A DNA stretch of 64,000 nt from Ichthyophis bannanicus (Eukaryota > Chordata > Amphibia > Gymnophiona > Ichthyophiidae), in assembly GCA_033557465.1 (NCBI GenBank), contig CM066033.1:1304387519-1304451518 (forward strand). Direction: 5' to 3'. The translations under genes were made by a program, and so were the position numbers. Shown one piece after another: positions 31,906-44,414 of this stretch. Each line of letters opens with the position of its first letter. Within the stretch, counting starts at the first letter, position 1. Below the pieces are notes generated by a model. The model saw only the letters and a program-made list of their open reading frames with translations, searched no databases and was not told where the DNA came from.

Positions 31906-32130
31906 TGAAGGGAAAATAATTGTAACTACTATGGATACACAATGGTGGGTTCCGTATTAGGACTTACTATCAAGGAAGAGTCATTGTGAACAAAATTCTT
32001 TCAATAGTATAGAGTGGCAGTCAAAACAGCAAGCAAAATGATAGGAATTATTTGCAAAAGAATGAAGAATATTATGAGGCCTCTATATCAATCCATGTTG
32101 ATGTTGTTGTTAAGTGCCGTTGAGTCGGAG

Positions 32131-35100
32131 TCAACTCATGGCGACCCTCTGGATAGCTATCCTAAATTGTGTTCGGTCTTCAGTCAGGCGGCTCATTGTT
32201 GACAGAATGGTACCCGTAGCTGCTGTCATTGTATCGATCCATCTCATTGCTGGCCTTCCTCTTTTGCGTTGATCTTCTATCTTGCCAAGCATGATGTCTT
32301 TCTCTAATGATCTCTCTCTTCGCATGATGTGCCCAAAGTATGAAAGTCGAAGTCTTGTCATCTGAGCTTCTAAAGAAAGCTTAGGTTTGATCTCCTCTAG
32401 TACCGACTGGTTTGTTCTTCGGGCAGTCCATGGTATACACAGTATTCACCGCCAGCACCATAATTCAAAGGCATCAATTTTCTTCCTATCTTTTTCACTG
32501 TCCAGCTTTCACATCCATATGATGTTATTGAAAATATCATGGCTTGAACAAGTCAAATCTTTGTATGGAGAGAGACATCTCTGCTCTTGAGAATCTTATC
32601 TAGGTCTTTCATAGCCATTCTGCCAAGAGCAATGTGTCGTCTGATTTCTTGACTGCTTGTTGCTTCTTTATTGATAGTTGATCCAAGTATGTTAAAGTTA
32701 TTCACGATTTCAATTTCTTCTCCTTCAACGATGAACCTGTTGATTATGCCAGTTGTCATGATCTTTGTCTTCTTTACATTAAGGTGCAGGCCCATTTTGA
32801 GACTATGTTCTTTGATTGTGAGAAGCAAATATTTCAGATCATCTTCACTTTCAGCCAGTAATGTGGTATCATCAGCATAGCGGAGGTTGTTGATGAGTCT
32901 TTCACCAGTCTTCACTCATCTTCATACAATCCTGCTTCTCTGATGATTTATTCTGCATATAAATTAAACAGGAAAAGGGAAAGTATGCAGCCTTGTCTTA
33001 CACCTTTGCTTATTTTAAACCATTCTGTTTCTCCTTGTTCCGTTCGAACTGTTGCTTCTTGATCAATGTACAGATTGTGCAAGAGAACGATCAGGTGTTC
33101 TGGTATAGCCATCCTTCTTAATGTTGCCCAGAGCTTCTCATGGTTTACACAGTCAAAAGCCTTGCTATAGTCGATAAAGCACAAATAGATATCCTATTGG
33201 TATGCTTTAGTCTTTTCAAGGATCCATCTACATCCGCAATGATGTCTCTCGTTCCTCACCCTTTCTTGAACCCTGCTTGCACTTCAGGTAGTTCTTGTTC
33301 CAGGTATGGTTGTAGTCTCTTTTGAATAATCTTCAGTAGAATCTTGCTGGCATGTGGGATCAGAGCACTTGCACGATAATTTCCACAGTCAGTTGAATCA
33401 CCTTTCTTTAGTTTTGGTATAAACACAGATCTTTTCCAGTCAGTTGGCCATGATGTTGTCTTCCATATTTCTTGGCAGAGCCTTGTAAGTACAGTAACAG
33501 CTTCATCAGATTGCTGTAATACTTCTATGGGAATGCTATCAATGCCTGGTGCTTTGTTCTTTGATAAGGCTTTCAATGCTGCTTCAACTTCTTCTTTCAT
33601 CACCAATGGTTCCCAATCATAAGGTACAGGTTGAAACGGCTGTTGGTCCACTTGATCTTTATCATATAAAAACTCTGTATATTCCTTCCACCTTTTCTTG
33701 ATCTTCTCAGCATCATTCAACATAGAACCTTGAGCATCTTGTAACATTCCAATTCGAGGCTGGAACTTTTTCTTTAACTCTCGTAGCTTTAGGAAAGCCG
33801 ATCTTGTTCTTCCTCTAATAGTTTCTGCTTCTATTTACTTGCATGCATCATTGTAGTACTTTTCCTTGTCCTGTCTTTCTGCACGTTGGACATCTCTGTT
33901 GAGTTCTGCAATTGTCTTTCGTTCTCCTCTGGCTTTAGCTTCTCTGCATTTCTGGGCAATTTTCAGAGTTTCGTCCGTCATCCATTTTGGCCGTTTTTGC
34001 TTTTTCACCTTTTGTAGAGACTTCTCGCTTTCTTCCAACACAACCTTCTTGATGTCATTCCATAACTCTTCTGGAGCTCTGTCATTTGTATCTAAAGCAG
34101 CAAATCGATTTTGCAGGCAGTCTTTAAATTCCAGTGGTATATTCTCAAGGTCTTATTTTGCTGCATTCATGAGTGGTTTGCTCTTTTCAACTTTAGCTTG
34201 AGTTTGCATACTAGTAGTTGATGATCTGCAGCACAGTGAGCTCCAGGTTTTGTCTTTGTTGATGTTACAGAGCTTTTCCATCGTTGACTTTTATTTATTT
34301 TATATTTATTTATTACAATTTCTTATATACCGCGCTATTTAGCATCAGTGCGGTTTACATTATAACTTAACGACCATAACAACAAGCTGTCAGGTTTACA
34401 TCGAACAGGAGTATAAACTTGGAAAACAGGGTTAACTATATACATAATCTATTTACATTGGAAGGATAGATAAAAGTCAGATAATGCATGTAGGTCTTTT
34501 CTAACTAAATTGGGTCAATTCCTGGAGGGTATGTCTATGATCAATTGCTGTCAGGTAAGTGTTGGAGGAACAAGTGGGTTTTGAGGGCCTTCCTGAACTG
34601 ATATAGGCTGGCTATGGCCCTAATGTCAGGGGGTAGAGCATTCCAGCATTCCAGCACTTCCACAGATGTAGTCAATTTGATTTTTATACAATCCATTGAG
34701 TGAAGTCCATGTGTACAGTCGCCACTTGTGTTGCTGGAAGAAGGTGTTTGAGATGAATAGAACGTTGGTCTTGCAGAATTTTATCAGTCTTTCTCCAGCT
34801 TCATTTCTGTTGCCAAGTCCATATTTTCCAACTACTTTGCCTTCTTCTTTGTTGCCAACTTTTGCTTGCAGTCACCCATGACTATCAGGATATCCTGTTT
34901 GCATGTTCAGTCAATTTCAGCTTGCACTTGTTCATAGAACTCTTCAATTTCATTCTCTTCTGCAGCTGTTGCTGGGGCATATACTTGAATTATAGTTGTG
35001 TTGATAGGCATTCCTCATAGACGAATAGAGATTAAGTGTTCGCTGACTGCATTGTATTTCACTGCACTTCTTGCAAGTTTCTTCTTTATTATGAATGCAA

Positions 35101-35260
35101 CACCATTTCTTCTTTGTCTTTCATTTCCAGCATAGTAGACCATGTGATCATCTGATGCAAAGTGCCTGATGCCATTCCATTTCAGTTCGCTGACACCCAG
35201 CAGATCAAGTTGTACACATTCCATTTCATTCTTGACCTCCTCCAACTTCCCTTGGTTCAT
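32131..35260 (-). pseudogene. RTE endonuclease-reverse transcriptase, copy B
   Basis: Minus strand: endonuclease start at 35015-35260 (LDLLGVSELKWNGIRHF, RRNGVAFIIKKKLAR); linker at 33835-34041; reverse transcriptase at 33256-33747 (NKAPGIDSIPIEVLQQSDEA, SWPTDWKRSVFIPKLKKGD); FIDYSKAFDCVNHEKLWATL and GVRQGCILSLFLFNLYAE at 32948-33184; LRYADDTTLLAESEDDL with catalytic YADD at 32553-32915; C-terminal MTRLRLSYFGHIMRRERSLE and KRGRPAMRW at 32131-32361. It is broken into several frames. Endonuclease and polymerase motifs are otherwise recognisable, so it decayed after insertion. Confidence 0.9.
34291..34655 (-). mobile_element. L2 3' end inside RTE copy B
   Basis: Starts TTTATTTATTTTATATTTATT with ACCGCGCT near 34330 opposite GTGCGGTT near 34350, and runs to GAGCATTCCAGCATTCCAG. 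RTE copy A is continuous across this point (TTGACTTCCACAG), which proves it is an insertion. Confidence 0.8.
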
Positions 35261-36051
35261 GCTTCATACGTTCCGTGTTTCAATGTGTAAGATATCTTTA
35301 CAGCTTCTGACTCTCATTTCATGTGCAGCTACATCAGCAGTCAGATGTCCCGAGGGCTTTGATCCAACCACTTCATAAATGCTGGCTTTACTCTGAAAAG
35401 TCTTCAGCTCTTCCCCAGTAGCTAGTTAAGTGCCTTCCAACCTGGAGGTCTCAACTTCCAGCACTATAGCACAATTTGTTTAGTTGTAACTATCCATTGG
35501 GTTTTCATGGCAAGATACAGAAGTAGATTGCCGGGCCTTTCCTCCACGCAGTTTAAGTTTGGTGTTGTTGCCGTTGTCACAGAAATGTGATCCTCCGCCG
35601 TCAACACTATTCCATTCTGCTGCTGTCCAGATGGGTGGTTTGTCTTGGTCTGGTACCTCAGCTGAGACCTGTCCATCTTGGGAGACTTTGCCAGTAGTTA
35701 AACTACCAATAGTATAGCTCTCAGCATTACTGATGCACACAAGCCCTCACAGCACGACAAGCTGCAAACCAAGTGAGGGATCAATCCACAGTGAACCCAA
35801 ATTTTGAATATCACATGTAGTTCTGGTTGCCCCATTTCAAAATAATTAGAGTGGAGCTAGAAAAAATATGAAGAACGGCAACCAAAATGATAAAAAGATG
35901 GGACAGCTTCTCTATGAAAAAAGGCTAAACAGGGTAGGATCCTTGAATGTGAAGAGAGGGCTGAGAGGAGAAATGATAGAAGACCATCAACTCATAAGTA
36001 GAGTGGAGAGTGGAAAAAGTAAATAGGAAAGAAAAAATTTACCCTTTCAAA

Positions 36052-36207
36052 CAGGGTTGGCCCAACCATTCAATCACTAGGCAAACTAGGCAGTTCTGGA
36101 GGGGGGGGGGGGTGGTGGAGCACAGCAAAGAGCAATATATTCTGCCAGCCATGGGGGCCATAAGGCTTAAGGTTTGCCTAAGGCACCAACACCTTGAACC
36201 AACACTG
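36052..36207. mobile_element. Short MITE-like element, hAT type possible
   Basis: The left end CAGGGTTGGCCCAA and right end TTGAACCAACACTG are imperfect inverted repeats. The interior contains a G-run at about 36100-36112. No target duplication was recognised. Confidence 0.45.
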
Positions 36208-36239
36208 GAGCCAGCACTGCTTTGAAATAGCAAAACAAT

Positions 36240-38450
36240 GAGGAGACACCTGGGAGCGGATGAAGACTTTGTGAGTAAGTAATCATTACTTTGCTGGCAT
36301 TAACCTTTAGAAAAGAGATAGGGCTTCTTTTAAACTAGATATTGGGGGAAAGCTGAAAGTCGCCCAAGAACTCATGATTCAGAACAATGTATCTTTCAAG
36401 GATACTACCAAAACAGGGAAGCTAGGGCATCCCAATAGAGAGGTTGCAATAAAGGTAAAAGTAGTCCAGGTGCCCTTAAGTAAACAGCAGGCAAAGTTGA
36501 AAGATTCCAATTCACTTTCGTCAACTGATAAGCAGGTTGTCAGTGTCAACAAAAAAACATACTTTGAAATGCCTGTGTATAAATGCTAGGAGTCTAAAAA
36601 ATAAGATGGGCAAGTTAGAATATTTAGCACTGAGCAAAGAGGTAGAAATAATTGGTATCTTAATGATCTGGTGGAAGGAGGATAATCAATTGGACATTAT
36701 TGTATAATACCAGGCACAAATTATATTGCAATGATAGGATAGATCAAATTGGTGTAGGGGTGGCGCTATATATTAGAGAGGGCATTGAGTTAAACAGGAT
36801 AAAAATTTTGCAGGAAACAATATTCACTGTAGAATCATGGATAGAAATTCCATGTGAGAAAGGGAAGGCAATGGCAGTGGGGAGTCTAATTCTATCCGCC
36901 TGGCCAGAATGAATAGACAGAAGATGCAAATTCCACAGGACTGGAGAAGAGCTGATGTAGTACCTCTTCAATAGGGAAGAAGTGACAAACTACAGGCCAA
37001 TAAGCCTTACCTCGGTGATGGGAAAAGTAATGGAGGCCCTCCTGAAAGAGCGAATAGTGGACTTTCTCAAAACCAATAGGTTGCATGATCCGAGGCAAAA
37101 TGTTTTTACCAAAGGATGATTTTGCCAAACAAATCTGATTGAGTTCTTTGACTGGGTGACCATAGAACCATATCAAGGGCATGCGATGGATCTGATCTAC
37201 CTAGATTTCAGCAAAGCCTTTGATACTGTTCCTCATAGGAGGCTTATCAATAAACTTGGGTCCCAAGGTGGTGAACTGGATCAGAAATTGATTGACTGAC
37301 AAACGACAGAAGGTGATGGTAAACGGAACATATTCGGATGAAAGGAAGGTGATTAGCGGTGTGCCCTAGGGTTTGGTCCTGGGACCATTACTGTTCAATG
37401 TATTTGTTAGTGATATTGCTGAAGGACTGAATGGAAAAGTTTGTCTTTTTGCAGATGACATGAAAATTTGCAACAGAGTGGACTCCCCTGAGGGAGTGGA
37501 GAACATGACGAAAGATCTACAAAAGTTGGAAGAATGGTCTAATACTTGGCAGTTAAGATTTAATTTGAAGAAATGCAGTGTCATGCACTTGGGAAGCAGA
37601 AATTCAAGGGAACTGTATGCGATAGGGGGCGAGAGATTGGTGTGCATGGACCAAGAGAAGGACCTCAGAGTAATTGTTTCTGAGGATCTCAAGGTGGCGA
37701 AATAATGCGACAAGGCGGTGGCAAAAGCCAGAAGGATGCTGGGTTGCATACGTAGAGGAATTACCAGCAGAAAGTAAGAAGTATTAATGCCACTGTACAA
37801 GTCACTGCTGAGGCCTCACTTGGAATACTATGTTTTGGAGACCATATCTCGCAAAGGATATTAAAAGACTGGAAACAGTTCAGAGGAAGGCAACCAAAAT
37901 GATTTGTAGCCGTCGTCAGAAGACTTATGAGAAGAGACTTGAAGGCCTAAATATTTACACTCTGGAAGAGAGGAGGGACAGGGGAGATATGATTCAGACC
38001 TTTAAATACTTAAAGAGTATCAATGAACAAACAAACCTCCAAAGATGGGGAAGCTGTAAAACTAGAGGGCATAACATAAAGCTGCAAGGGGGTAAATTGA
38101 AAGGCAATGTCAGGAAATACTTTTTTCACTGAAAGGGAGGTGGATGCTTGGAATGGCCTCCCTATGGAAGTGGTGGGGGCAAATACAGTGACAGAATTCA
38201 AAATGGCATGAGACAGACACAGTGGATTCCTTTATAGCAACAGGATAAAATCAAAATAAATATAACTCTCTCATATATTTGAACAAATAGGGGTGACCAA
38301 CATGGAGCAGTGGGTGCACCCCTAAACAAAGGCATAGGGAGGAGTGACCTGCATAGAGTAGCAGGTGCACATATTCTTACCGCCTTGCTGGGCTGACTAG
38401 ATGGACCATGCTGGTCTTTATCTGCCATCATATGCTATGTTACTATGATT
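36240..38450 (+). mobile_element. CR1 LINE copy
   Basis: Worn ORF2 in order: endonuclease start (CINARSLKNKMGKLEYL), then NYRPISLTSVMGKVMEALL, DLIYLDFSKAFDTVPHRRL, and a 110-codon open piece (37373-37705) with LFADDMKICNRV. Then come the C-terminal blocks and the 3' end (GGACCATGCTGGTCTTTATC, then TGCCATCATATGCTATGTTAC). It belongs to the same subfamily as 51543-52350. Inactive. Confidence 0.85.
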
Positions 38451-38562
38451 TCAATTACTCTAGTATCAACTGAGTGAATGTCACATTCAGCCATGCTAAG
38501 GAGATTAAGTTCAGATGAAATAAATGAGTGCTTTATGGAGCAGCTGGTTCAGAAGTGAACCA

Positions 38563-39225
38563 GCACTATTTTGCTACTACTACTTATTATTACTGAACAT
38601 TTATATAGTGTTACAAGATTTATGCAAAGCTGCACAGACACATGTAAAAGACAGTCCCTGCTCATCAGAGCTTACAATCTAGTCAAGACAGACAACACAG
38701 TAGGTGTAGATAGGGATACATCTAGGGGGAATGGTGAGAAAACACAAAGGAGATCAGGTGAGTCAAGATCTGAAAGCAGCAGTGAAGAGGTGAGTTTTCA
38801 GCCTGGATTTGAAAAGGGTCAGAGAAGGCGCCTGACATATAGACTCAGGTGGTTTGTTCCAGGCATAAGGAGCAAGAAGGTGAAAGGAACAAAGTCTGGA
38901 GTTAGCAATAGAAGAGAAGGGCACAGATAAAAGCAATTTGCCAGAAGAGCAGAGTTTCCAGGAAGGGGTATAGGGTGGTATAAGAGAGGAAAGATAGTGA
39001 GGAGCTACAGAGTTAATGTACTTATAGGTCAGCAGGAGAAGTTTGAACTGGATGCGGAAATGGATAGGGAACCAATAAAGTGACTTGAGAAGAGAGGTAA
39101 TATGAGTGGTAGATTAGCTGCGCAGCAGAGTGTTGAACAGATTTAAGGGGAGAGAGATGATTCAGAGGGAGACCAGCAAGGAGTAGGTTACAATAGTCAA
39201 GATAGGAGGTGATTAAAGAGTGGAT
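38563..39225 (-). mobile_element. LINE 3' end, L2/Rex1-group
   Basis: On the minus strand, worn coding (WFPIHFRIQFKLLLLTYKY) leads into a tail with GATTGTAAGCTCTGATGAGC and ends in AACACTATATAAATGTTCAG plus ATAATAAG steps. A plus-strand relative lies at 58150-58375. The clade assignment is tentative. Confidence 0.6.
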
Positions 39226-40377
39226 AAGTGTCTAATGTATTCCTTAGTGGAGCACAAGATCTGGTAAGAGAAGTGATGATGTTGGGACCACTTGTCAATA
39301 GTGATCAAAATATGATAAATTTTGATTTAGTAAATGGAGGGAGAACAGCAAGGAAATCTACTGCATTAGCATTTAACTTTCAAAAGGGAGACTGAAAAGA
39401 TGAGGAAATGCTTAAAAAAATAAAGGAGCAGCTGAAAAGGTTAACAGTTTATATCATGCTTGGGCATTTTTTAAAAATACCATCTTGGAAGCCCAGACCA
39501 GATATATTCCACACCTTAAAAAGGTGGAAGGAAGACCAAATGACTTCCAGCATTGCTTAAAGGTGAGGCGAGAAAGATTCTTATAGCCAAAAAAACAAAT
39601 CTTCAAAAAATGGAAAAAGGATCTGAATGAAGGAAACAGGAAACAGTATAAGTATTAGCAAGTTAGATGCAAACCACTGATAAGGCAGACAGAGAAAAGT
39701 TTTTAAAAGAAGCTTGCCGTGGAAGTGAAAACTCATAATAAAACTTTTTTCAGGTACATTTGAAGCAAAAAGCTTGTGATAGAGTCAGTTGCATTATTAG
39801 ATGATAGAAGAATAAAAAGGGCACCAAGGGAAGACAAGGCCATAGCAGAGAGACTAAATTCATTCTTTTCTTTGGTCTTTACTAAAGAAGATATAGGGGA
39901 GATAACCCATGCAAGAAATGATATTTAAAGGTACTGAATTGTGAAACAAATCTCAGTGAACCTGGAAAATGTAATTGGGAAATCAGACAAACTAAAGAGT
40001 AGTAAATCACCTGGACTGAATGGTATACATTCCAGGGTGCTGAAAGAACTAAAAAAATGAAATTACAGACCTTTAATTAGTAATTTGTAAATCATCATTA
40101 AAATCATCTGAAGCTTGGATAGTGTCCAATATAACACCAATTTTTAAAAAGTGTTTCAGGGGTTAGTCAGGAAACTATAGAGTGATGAGCTTGACATCAT
40201 TGCCAGGCAAAATGATGGAAACCATTATAAGAACAAAATTAGTGAATATATAAATAGTGATGGTTTAATGGGACAAAGTCAACGTGGATTTATCAAAGGG
40301 AAGTTTTGCCTCATCAATCTGCCACTTTTTTTTGAAGCTGTGAATAAACAGGCAAATAAAAACGAGCCAGTGCATGT

Positions 40378-40968
40378 GGAGCCTGATTCATGAAGGAGTA
40401 CATCCAGACCATCCAGACAGCCCTGAGCAAGATGGGCCCATTTGGACTAGAGTCTGGACCATAGGAACAAAATGTTCCTGCGGTGCACAAAATCGGGCCT
40501 GTGGACAGCCAAGTGTGCCCCTGCCGCCTACGTGGACATCGTCCCGGTAGGTGCCCCCAACTCCTGCGGCCCTGGCCCCCCTCTTTCCTATCTCCTGATC
40601 CATGACTGGCCTGCCGGGGCCTGCATCAGGCAGTGGGGAGCCCCCCTGCACCTAGCCTCGGGGGAGGGGATCCCTGGGCCCGATCACCGGGTCCGTGCTG
40701 CTTATTCCACCTTTGAAGTGGAATGAGCAGCATATCCCTTTTGACCCAACAGGACATACAGGGCCGTGATCTGATTCGGCCCTGTACGTCCTGCCGGGTT
40801 GGCCTGCCCCGATCCTGTCCACTCTCACCCCCCATCGGCTCTTCCCATCCTGCTGCTCAGGATGTATGAGGAGAGCCAGAGGGTGAATCAGGCCCAGATG
40901 GCGTGAGGGGCTGCACGTCCCACCAAGATGTGCAGCCCCACAACCCGCGTTCCAGAATTGGACCCCTA
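40378..40968. mobile_element. GC-rich terminal-inverted-repeat element with hairpins
   Basis: The ends GGAGCCTGATTCATGAA and (reverse complement of the right end) GGGGTCCAATTCTGGAA match at about 12 of 17 positions. Inside are two strong hairpins: TTATTCCACCTT/GAAGTGGAATGA near 40700-40728 and GTACAGGGCCG/CGGCCCTGTAC near 40755-40790. A relative lies at 53215-53790. No transposase is encoded, so it is non-autonomous. Confidence 0.6.
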
Positions 40969-41205
40969 GTGTATTTGGATTTTCAAAAATCCTTTGACAA
41001 GGTTTCTCATGAGGAGAATCTTGAGGAAATTAATAAATCATGGGATAGGAAGCAGTGTCCTCATCTGGATTGGAAACTGGTTTAAATAGAAAACAGCAAA
41101 TAGGGTTAAATGATCCATTTTCTCAGAGAAAGGTAAACAGTGGTGTGCCCCAGGGATCTGTGCTAGGCCCACTACTTTTTAACATGTTTATAAATTACCT
41201 TGAAA

Positions 41206-41353
41206 CATGGCTGTAGCTTGCTGTCCTACTTTGGGGGGGGGGCAAGGGGTAAGGAAGTTATACTGGCAATGAGGGTAGGGGGACCAGTTCACTGTTAGTG
41301 TCTGCAACATTTGTGGGGGGCACCCCCATGTCCCCCCCCAAATTATGCCTATG
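41206..41353. mobile_element. 148-bp MITE with 8-bp target duplication
   Basis: CCTTGAAA at 41198-41205 and 41354-41361 flanks an insert beginning CATGGCTGTAGC and ending ATTATGCCTATG, inside CR1 coding (NYLETW). An 8-bp duplication is characteristic of hAT transposons. Terminal inverted repeats are weak (about 8 of 14). Confidence 0.7.
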
Positions 41354-42407
41354 CCTTGAAATGGGGGCAACGAGTGAGATGATGAAATTTGTAGATGACA
41401 AAAATTTATTCAAAGTTATTAAATAAGAAGAGAATTGTGAAAAATTTCAAGAGGACTTTGAGAAATTGGAAACTGGGCATCCAAATGGTAGATGAAATTT
41501 AATGTGGACAAATGCAAAATTATGCACTTAGGGAAGAAAAACCAAAATTATAGCTGCACGATGCGAGGCTCCCCATTAGGAGCTACCTCCCAGGAAAAGG
41601 ATTTAGGTGTCATCGTGGATAATATGTTGAAATCCTCTGCTCAGTGTGCAGCAGCAGCCAAGAAAGCTAATAGAATGCTAGTAATTAAGGAAAGGAATAC
41701 AGAATAAAACAAAGGATATCATAATGCCTCCGTATCGCTCCATGGTGTGACTCCAAATTGAATATTGCATGCAGTTCTAGTCACTGCATCTAAAAAACAT
41801 ATATTGTGGAATTGGAAAAGATACAGAGAAAGATACTCAAAATGATAAAAGGGATGGACATATACCCTTATTTGGAAAGGCTTGAAAAGTTAGAGCTCTT
41901 CAGCCTGGAGAAGAGATAGCTGGGCATAGAAATAATAGCTGGCTATAAAATGATGAGCCGAGTAGAATGCATAAATATAAATCAGTTGTTTACTCCTTCA
42001 AAAAGTATGATAACTAGAGGATATGCAATGATGCTACAAAGTAGTATGCTTAAGACTAATCATAGAAATTCTTTTTTTAAATTCAACACGTAATTGAGCT
42101 CTGGAATTGCTAGATAATGTAGTAAAAGCTTTTAGTGTTTTGGGATTTAAGAAAAGGTTTGGACAAATTCCTAGAGTAAAAGCCAATAAACCATTATTAA
42201 ATTGCATTGGGAGAAATCCACTGCTTATCCCTGGAATAAGCAGCATGGAATCTGTCTACCTTTTGGGAATCAGACAAGTACTTGTGACCTGGATTGGCCA
42301 CTGTTGGAAACAGGATGCTGGGCTTGATGGACCTTTAGTCTGACCCCGTATGACACATCTTATGTTCTTATCAAATCAAAGAAACTATTATTTCAATCGA
42401 AGTACAA

Positions 42408-42560
42408 TTATTTATTTATTTGTGCTTATTTACCACTTTTCGTGAATCAAAGCGGTTTACAGAGAACTCAAGGACTGAACATTGCATTAAACAAAAAATA
42501 TATGTAACATCTTAACAGGGAGTGAAAGGGGAAAAGGGACGAACTAACTTAAATCAGCAA
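42408..42560 (-). mobile_element. L2-type tail fragment
   Basis: TTATTTATTTATTTGTGC followed by CCACTTTTCGTG and AAAGCGGTTTACA, the L2 tail hairpin in minus orientation. Confidence 0.65.
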
Positions 42561-42564
42561 CAGG

Positions 42565-42757
42565 TATTGAATTTGTGCCAGAAAATGTGGTCAAGGCAGT
42601 TGTCTTGGGAAAGCCACTTCATATCTCTGAATGTGATTAATAAGGAATGAATTTGCTTCTTGGGTTCTGCTGGATAGTTTGCACCAGGATTGGCGACTCC
42701 GATGCTGGGCTTGATGAATCTTTGGTCTGACCCAGCATGGCAGATCTTATTTTCTTA
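42565..42757 (+). mobile_element. CR1 3' end fragment
   Basis: Ends GATGCTGGGCTTGATG, TGGTCTGACCCAGCATGGCA and TTATTTTCTTA, the CR1 terminus. Confidence 0.7.
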
Positions 42758-42764
42758 AGGTAAA

Positions 42765-42955
42765 TTAAAAAGTACAGTAGGTGTTTCCTCATAGAACTAA
42801 CAATCTGAATTTTGTACCCGAATCATTGGAACATGAAGTGTTTTGCTTAAGGTCATAAGAACTATTTGTGGGCCAAGCAGGATTTGAACCCTGACTTCTC
42901 TGATTTGCAGCCTGAAGCACTAATCATTAGGCTACTTACTCCTCCTCTAATAAGC
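42765..42955 (-). mobile_element. tRNA-derived SINE, diverged
   Basis: Minus strand: A-box-like TAGCCTAATGATTAG, B-box-like GGGTTCAAATCCTG, then a worn core (CTTATGACCTTAAGCAAAAC). Confidence 0.65.
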
Positions 42956-42999
42956 CTTATCTGCCATCATGTTCTCTGAGGTTGGTAGAAATATTTATA

Positions 43000-43450
43000 G
43001 AGCTAATAGAGGTCTATAAAATAATGAATGGAGTGGAACAGGTAAACAGAGATCGGTTGTTTACTCCTTCAAAAAGTAGAAGGACAAGGGACATGCATTA
43101 AATCTACAAGGTAGCCCACTTAAGACTAATCTGAGAAAATATTTTTTCACTCAACGTGTAATCAAACTCTGGAATTCATTACCAGAGGATGTAGTAAAAG
43201 CTGTTAGTGTAGCTGGATTTAAAAAAGGGTTAGACAAGATCCTGGAGGAAAAGTTCATAAACCATTATTAAAGAGGACCAGGGAAATCCACTACTTACCG
43301 TGGGATAAGCAACATGGAACCTGCGTATCTTTTTGGAAACCTGAAAGGTACTTGTGACCTGGATTGACCGCTGCTGGAAACAAGATACTGGGCTTGATGG
43401 ACTCTTGATTTGACCTAGTATGGCATATTTTATGTTCTTATGTTCATATA
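43000..43450 (+). mobile_element. CR1 3' end fragment
   Basis: Begins in C-terminal ORF2 coding (LIEVYKIMNGVEQ), includes FFTQRVIKLWNSLPEDVVKA, and ends TGACCTAGTATGGCATATTT then TATGTTCTTATG. Confidence 0.85.
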
Positions 43451-44009
43451 GGTTTAGGAGATACAATATTGAAAACATCCCATCAATCATCCTGGATAAA
43501 AGGAGCACCAGCAGGCACGATCAGCCTCTCAGCACCTAGACTTCACCACCTCGGCTCCCCCGATCAGGGTTGAGAAAGCCTGTACATGCTGTGTAGGCTC
43601 GCTCCGGCCCAATCAGAAGCAGCTCTCACCGGATAAAAGGAGCACCAGCAGGCACGCCCGTGCCTGGCGGGCCTGCACCAAAGGGCCATGCCAAAGGGCC
43701 CTTTGGTGTGGCCCTTAAGTGAGCCACTTCCGAGTAGCCCTGAACATCTTGAACTGTGACTGTTGTGTTCCTGGAGATTTTCAACTTCATTCAAGTTTAT
43801 GAAGGCTTTTCCAAAACCTCTGTTTCCCCTTGTTTGCAGCCAAATCCTTGGAGAGGTACAGTTTCCTTACCTATAGTCATATTTTATCTGTTTTAACATA
43901 GTTTGAGGTCCTCTAGACCCTCTCAACCCATACTGAAGTAACTGAGCCTTTGGTACACGTTTTGTCTCTGCTTTAATGACCTATCCTAGTCTTAACATTA
44001 TCTAATTGC

Positions 44010-44215
44010 ATATTCTAGCTACATTATACCTTACCATCAGTTATAACCTGCTACATTGTATCCTAACTGTATTTGCTTGCTACATTATATCTTACCATGT
44101 TATGTGCTGCTACATTGTAACCTAATCACAATTTCATGCTACACTATAACTTACCATCTGCTCTATACTGCTACATTGCACTCTACCATCTGCCACTCTC
44201 TGCTACATTGAATCC
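44010..44215 (+). repeat. ~31-bp tandem units in L2 leader
   Basis: GCTACATT or a close variant recurs at 44018, 44050, 44079, 44109, 44138, 44170 and 44202, spacing 29-32 nt, each followed by a TACCTTACCAT-like block. Seven worn units lie upstream of the ATG at 44316. Confidence 0.7.
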
Positions 44216-44414
44216 CCCAACTCATTTGCTCTGCCACATTCTTAACCTTATTGCTCTAACAGATATCACCCTTTGACTTAGATAGAAAACACTTAAGATC
44301 CTACTAGCTAACAAAATGCATCCCCAACTCTTAACCTCAGCAGTAATTGGTACAATTATTCTGTCTTGTCTAACAACAAAATTGAATGCTCAGTTCTCCT
44401 CTCGCATACAAGCT

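Larger units (their letters stand above)
32096..35779 (-). mobile_element. RTE-type non-LTR retrotransposon, copy B
   Basis: Reads from 35779 to 32096, about 3.3 kb once an L2 tail insertion (34291-34655) is removed, the usual RTE length. It is flanked by ATCAATCCA at 32087-32095 and 35780-35788, a 9-bp target duplication within CR1 coding. The 3' end is a GTT-rich tail. This copy is better kept than copy A. Confidence 0.9.
31906..36045 (+). mobile_element. CR1 LINE fragment split by RTE copy B
   Basis: CR1 ORF2 C-terminal coding at 31906-32095 (MIGIICKRMKNIMRPLYQSM) is cut by the minus-strand RTE and resumes at 35789 (NPNFEYHM, then RTATKMIKR and KRGLRGEMIEDH). The CR1 tail is lost. Confidence 0.8.
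39226..42375 (+). mobile_element. CR1 LINE copy with two MITE insertions
   Basis: Worn ORF2 runs from the linker (GPLVNSDQNMINFDLVNG) through reverse transcriptase blocks (LVYLDFQKSFDKVSHEE near 40965; GVPQGSVLGPLLFNMFIN at about 41140) to the C-terminal part (EKDLGVIVDNMLKSSAQCAA at 41590) and the CR1 3' end at 42330-42375. Insertions at 40378-40968 and 41206-41353 interrupt it and can be removed cleanly. Confidence 0.85.
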
